Part shown: in pieces, positions 63,794 through 64,000 of the stretch | Layout: each line of letters opens with the position of its first letter | How positions within the stretch are numbered: position 1 is the stretch's first letter | Origin: Chitinophaga tropicalis | GTDB lineage: Bacteria; Bacteroidota; Bacteroidia; Chitinophagales; Chitinophagaceae | DNA: 64,000 nucleotides | Assembly (NCBI RefSeq): GCF_009758205.1 | Contig: NZ_WRXN01000003.1 | Span: 372,001-436,000 of the forward strand | Reading direction: 5' to 3' | Notes under the pieces: generated by a model | Databases searched by the model: none | What the model was told of the DNA's origin: nothing | The model's input: the letters and a program-made list of their open reading frames with translations, nothing else | Translations under genes and position numbers: made by a program

Positions 63794-64000
63794 CGCCTGC
63801 TCTCTTTATAATATGCTATTGCCTGGATAAAGCCTCCGTACCAGGAAGACCGTGCAGCAGGAATATATCTGTGTTTTATAAAGAGCGTTTCCATATCAGG
63901 AAGGGAGCTGGCTTCTACATGGCTTACTGCGTGGAAGAAGAGGTACATCATCCGTAGTAATAACCGTTGCCATAAGGGAGCGGTTTTGTTGTATGTGAAG
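63790..64000 (-). CDS. Hypothetical protein, C-terminal part (cut by window end)
   Basis: On the minus strand a frame stays open from the right edge for about 70 codons to a stop at 63790-63792. The visible end contains WQRLLLRMMYLFFHAVSHVE and SSWYGGFIQAIAYYKESRR. The aromatic, basic character and closeness to the SDR stop support a real gene, but no family is recognised. Confidence 0.55.
   Translation of the reverse strand, partial: FTYNKTAPLWQRLLLRMMYLFFHAVSHVEASSLPDMETLFIKHRYIPAARSSWYGGFIQAIAYYKESRR

Overview
The window looks like a chromosomal segment of a Bacteroidota bacterium, most probably Chitinophaga or a close relative. The support is a SusC/SusD glycan-uptake operon, a very long YD-repeat RHS protein of the Bacteroidota type, promoters that fit the phylum's TTTG / TAnnTTTG pattern, few Shine-Dalgarno sites, a DUF4142 lipoprotein, a SMUG2-type glycosylase, and moderate GC with AT-rich accessory patches. 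No rRNA, tRNA or CRISPR array was seen.

Layout. 1-0.76 kb: C-terminal part of a MmgE/PrpD protein cut by the window edge. 1.07-10.2 kb: glycan assembly block with two GT4 enzymes, GmhB, HldE and a GT9 enzyme on the plus strand, facing a second GT9, a GT2 and a NodU-type carbamoyltransferase on the minus strand. 10.3-11.8 kb: acidic small protein and manganese catalase. 11.8-18.1 kb: tightly coupled eight-gene operon with flavoprotein, methyltransferase, type III polyketide synthase, FabL-like enoyl reductase, dehydratase, ketosynthase, acyl carrier protein and phosphopantetheinyl transferase. 18.2-24.3 kb: lipoprotein, small membrane protein, HAD phosphatase, MFS transporter, MG2/TonB-plug protein and Crp-type regulator. 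24.4-29 kb: minus-strand set resembling the quinone-detoxification (mhq) genes of Firmicutes, with two pirins. 29-32.3 kb: hypothetical gene, 11-bp tandem repeat, GT39 enzyme, SMUG2-like glycosylase.

32.3-44.5 kb is the accessory zone: a 2,842-residue RHS toxin with its immunity gene, a DUF1016 nuclease gene, and a scrapyard holding an IS66 transposase remnant, a duplicated immunity-gene tail and a frameshifted scrap of RHS core. 44.6-48.3 kb: RibD-like reductase and the anaerobic ribonucleotide reductase locus, in which the glycyl-radical domain lies in its own 60-codon reading frame between nrdD and nrdG. 48.4-61.7 kb: LacI-type regulator with a perfect palindromic operator, followed by susC, susD, susE-like, GH13 amylase, beta-phosphoglucomutase, GH65 maltose phosphorylase and a sugar MFS transporter, a complete route from maltodextrin to glucose 6-phosphate. 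61.7-64 kb: hicAB toxin-antitoxin pair, small hydrophilic protein, SDR enzyme and the end of a minus-strand gene cut by the window edge.

The most notable items are the type III PKS operon that carries its own acyl-ACP elongation set, the split anaerobic ribonucleotide reductase, and the recombination scars behind the RHS toxin.
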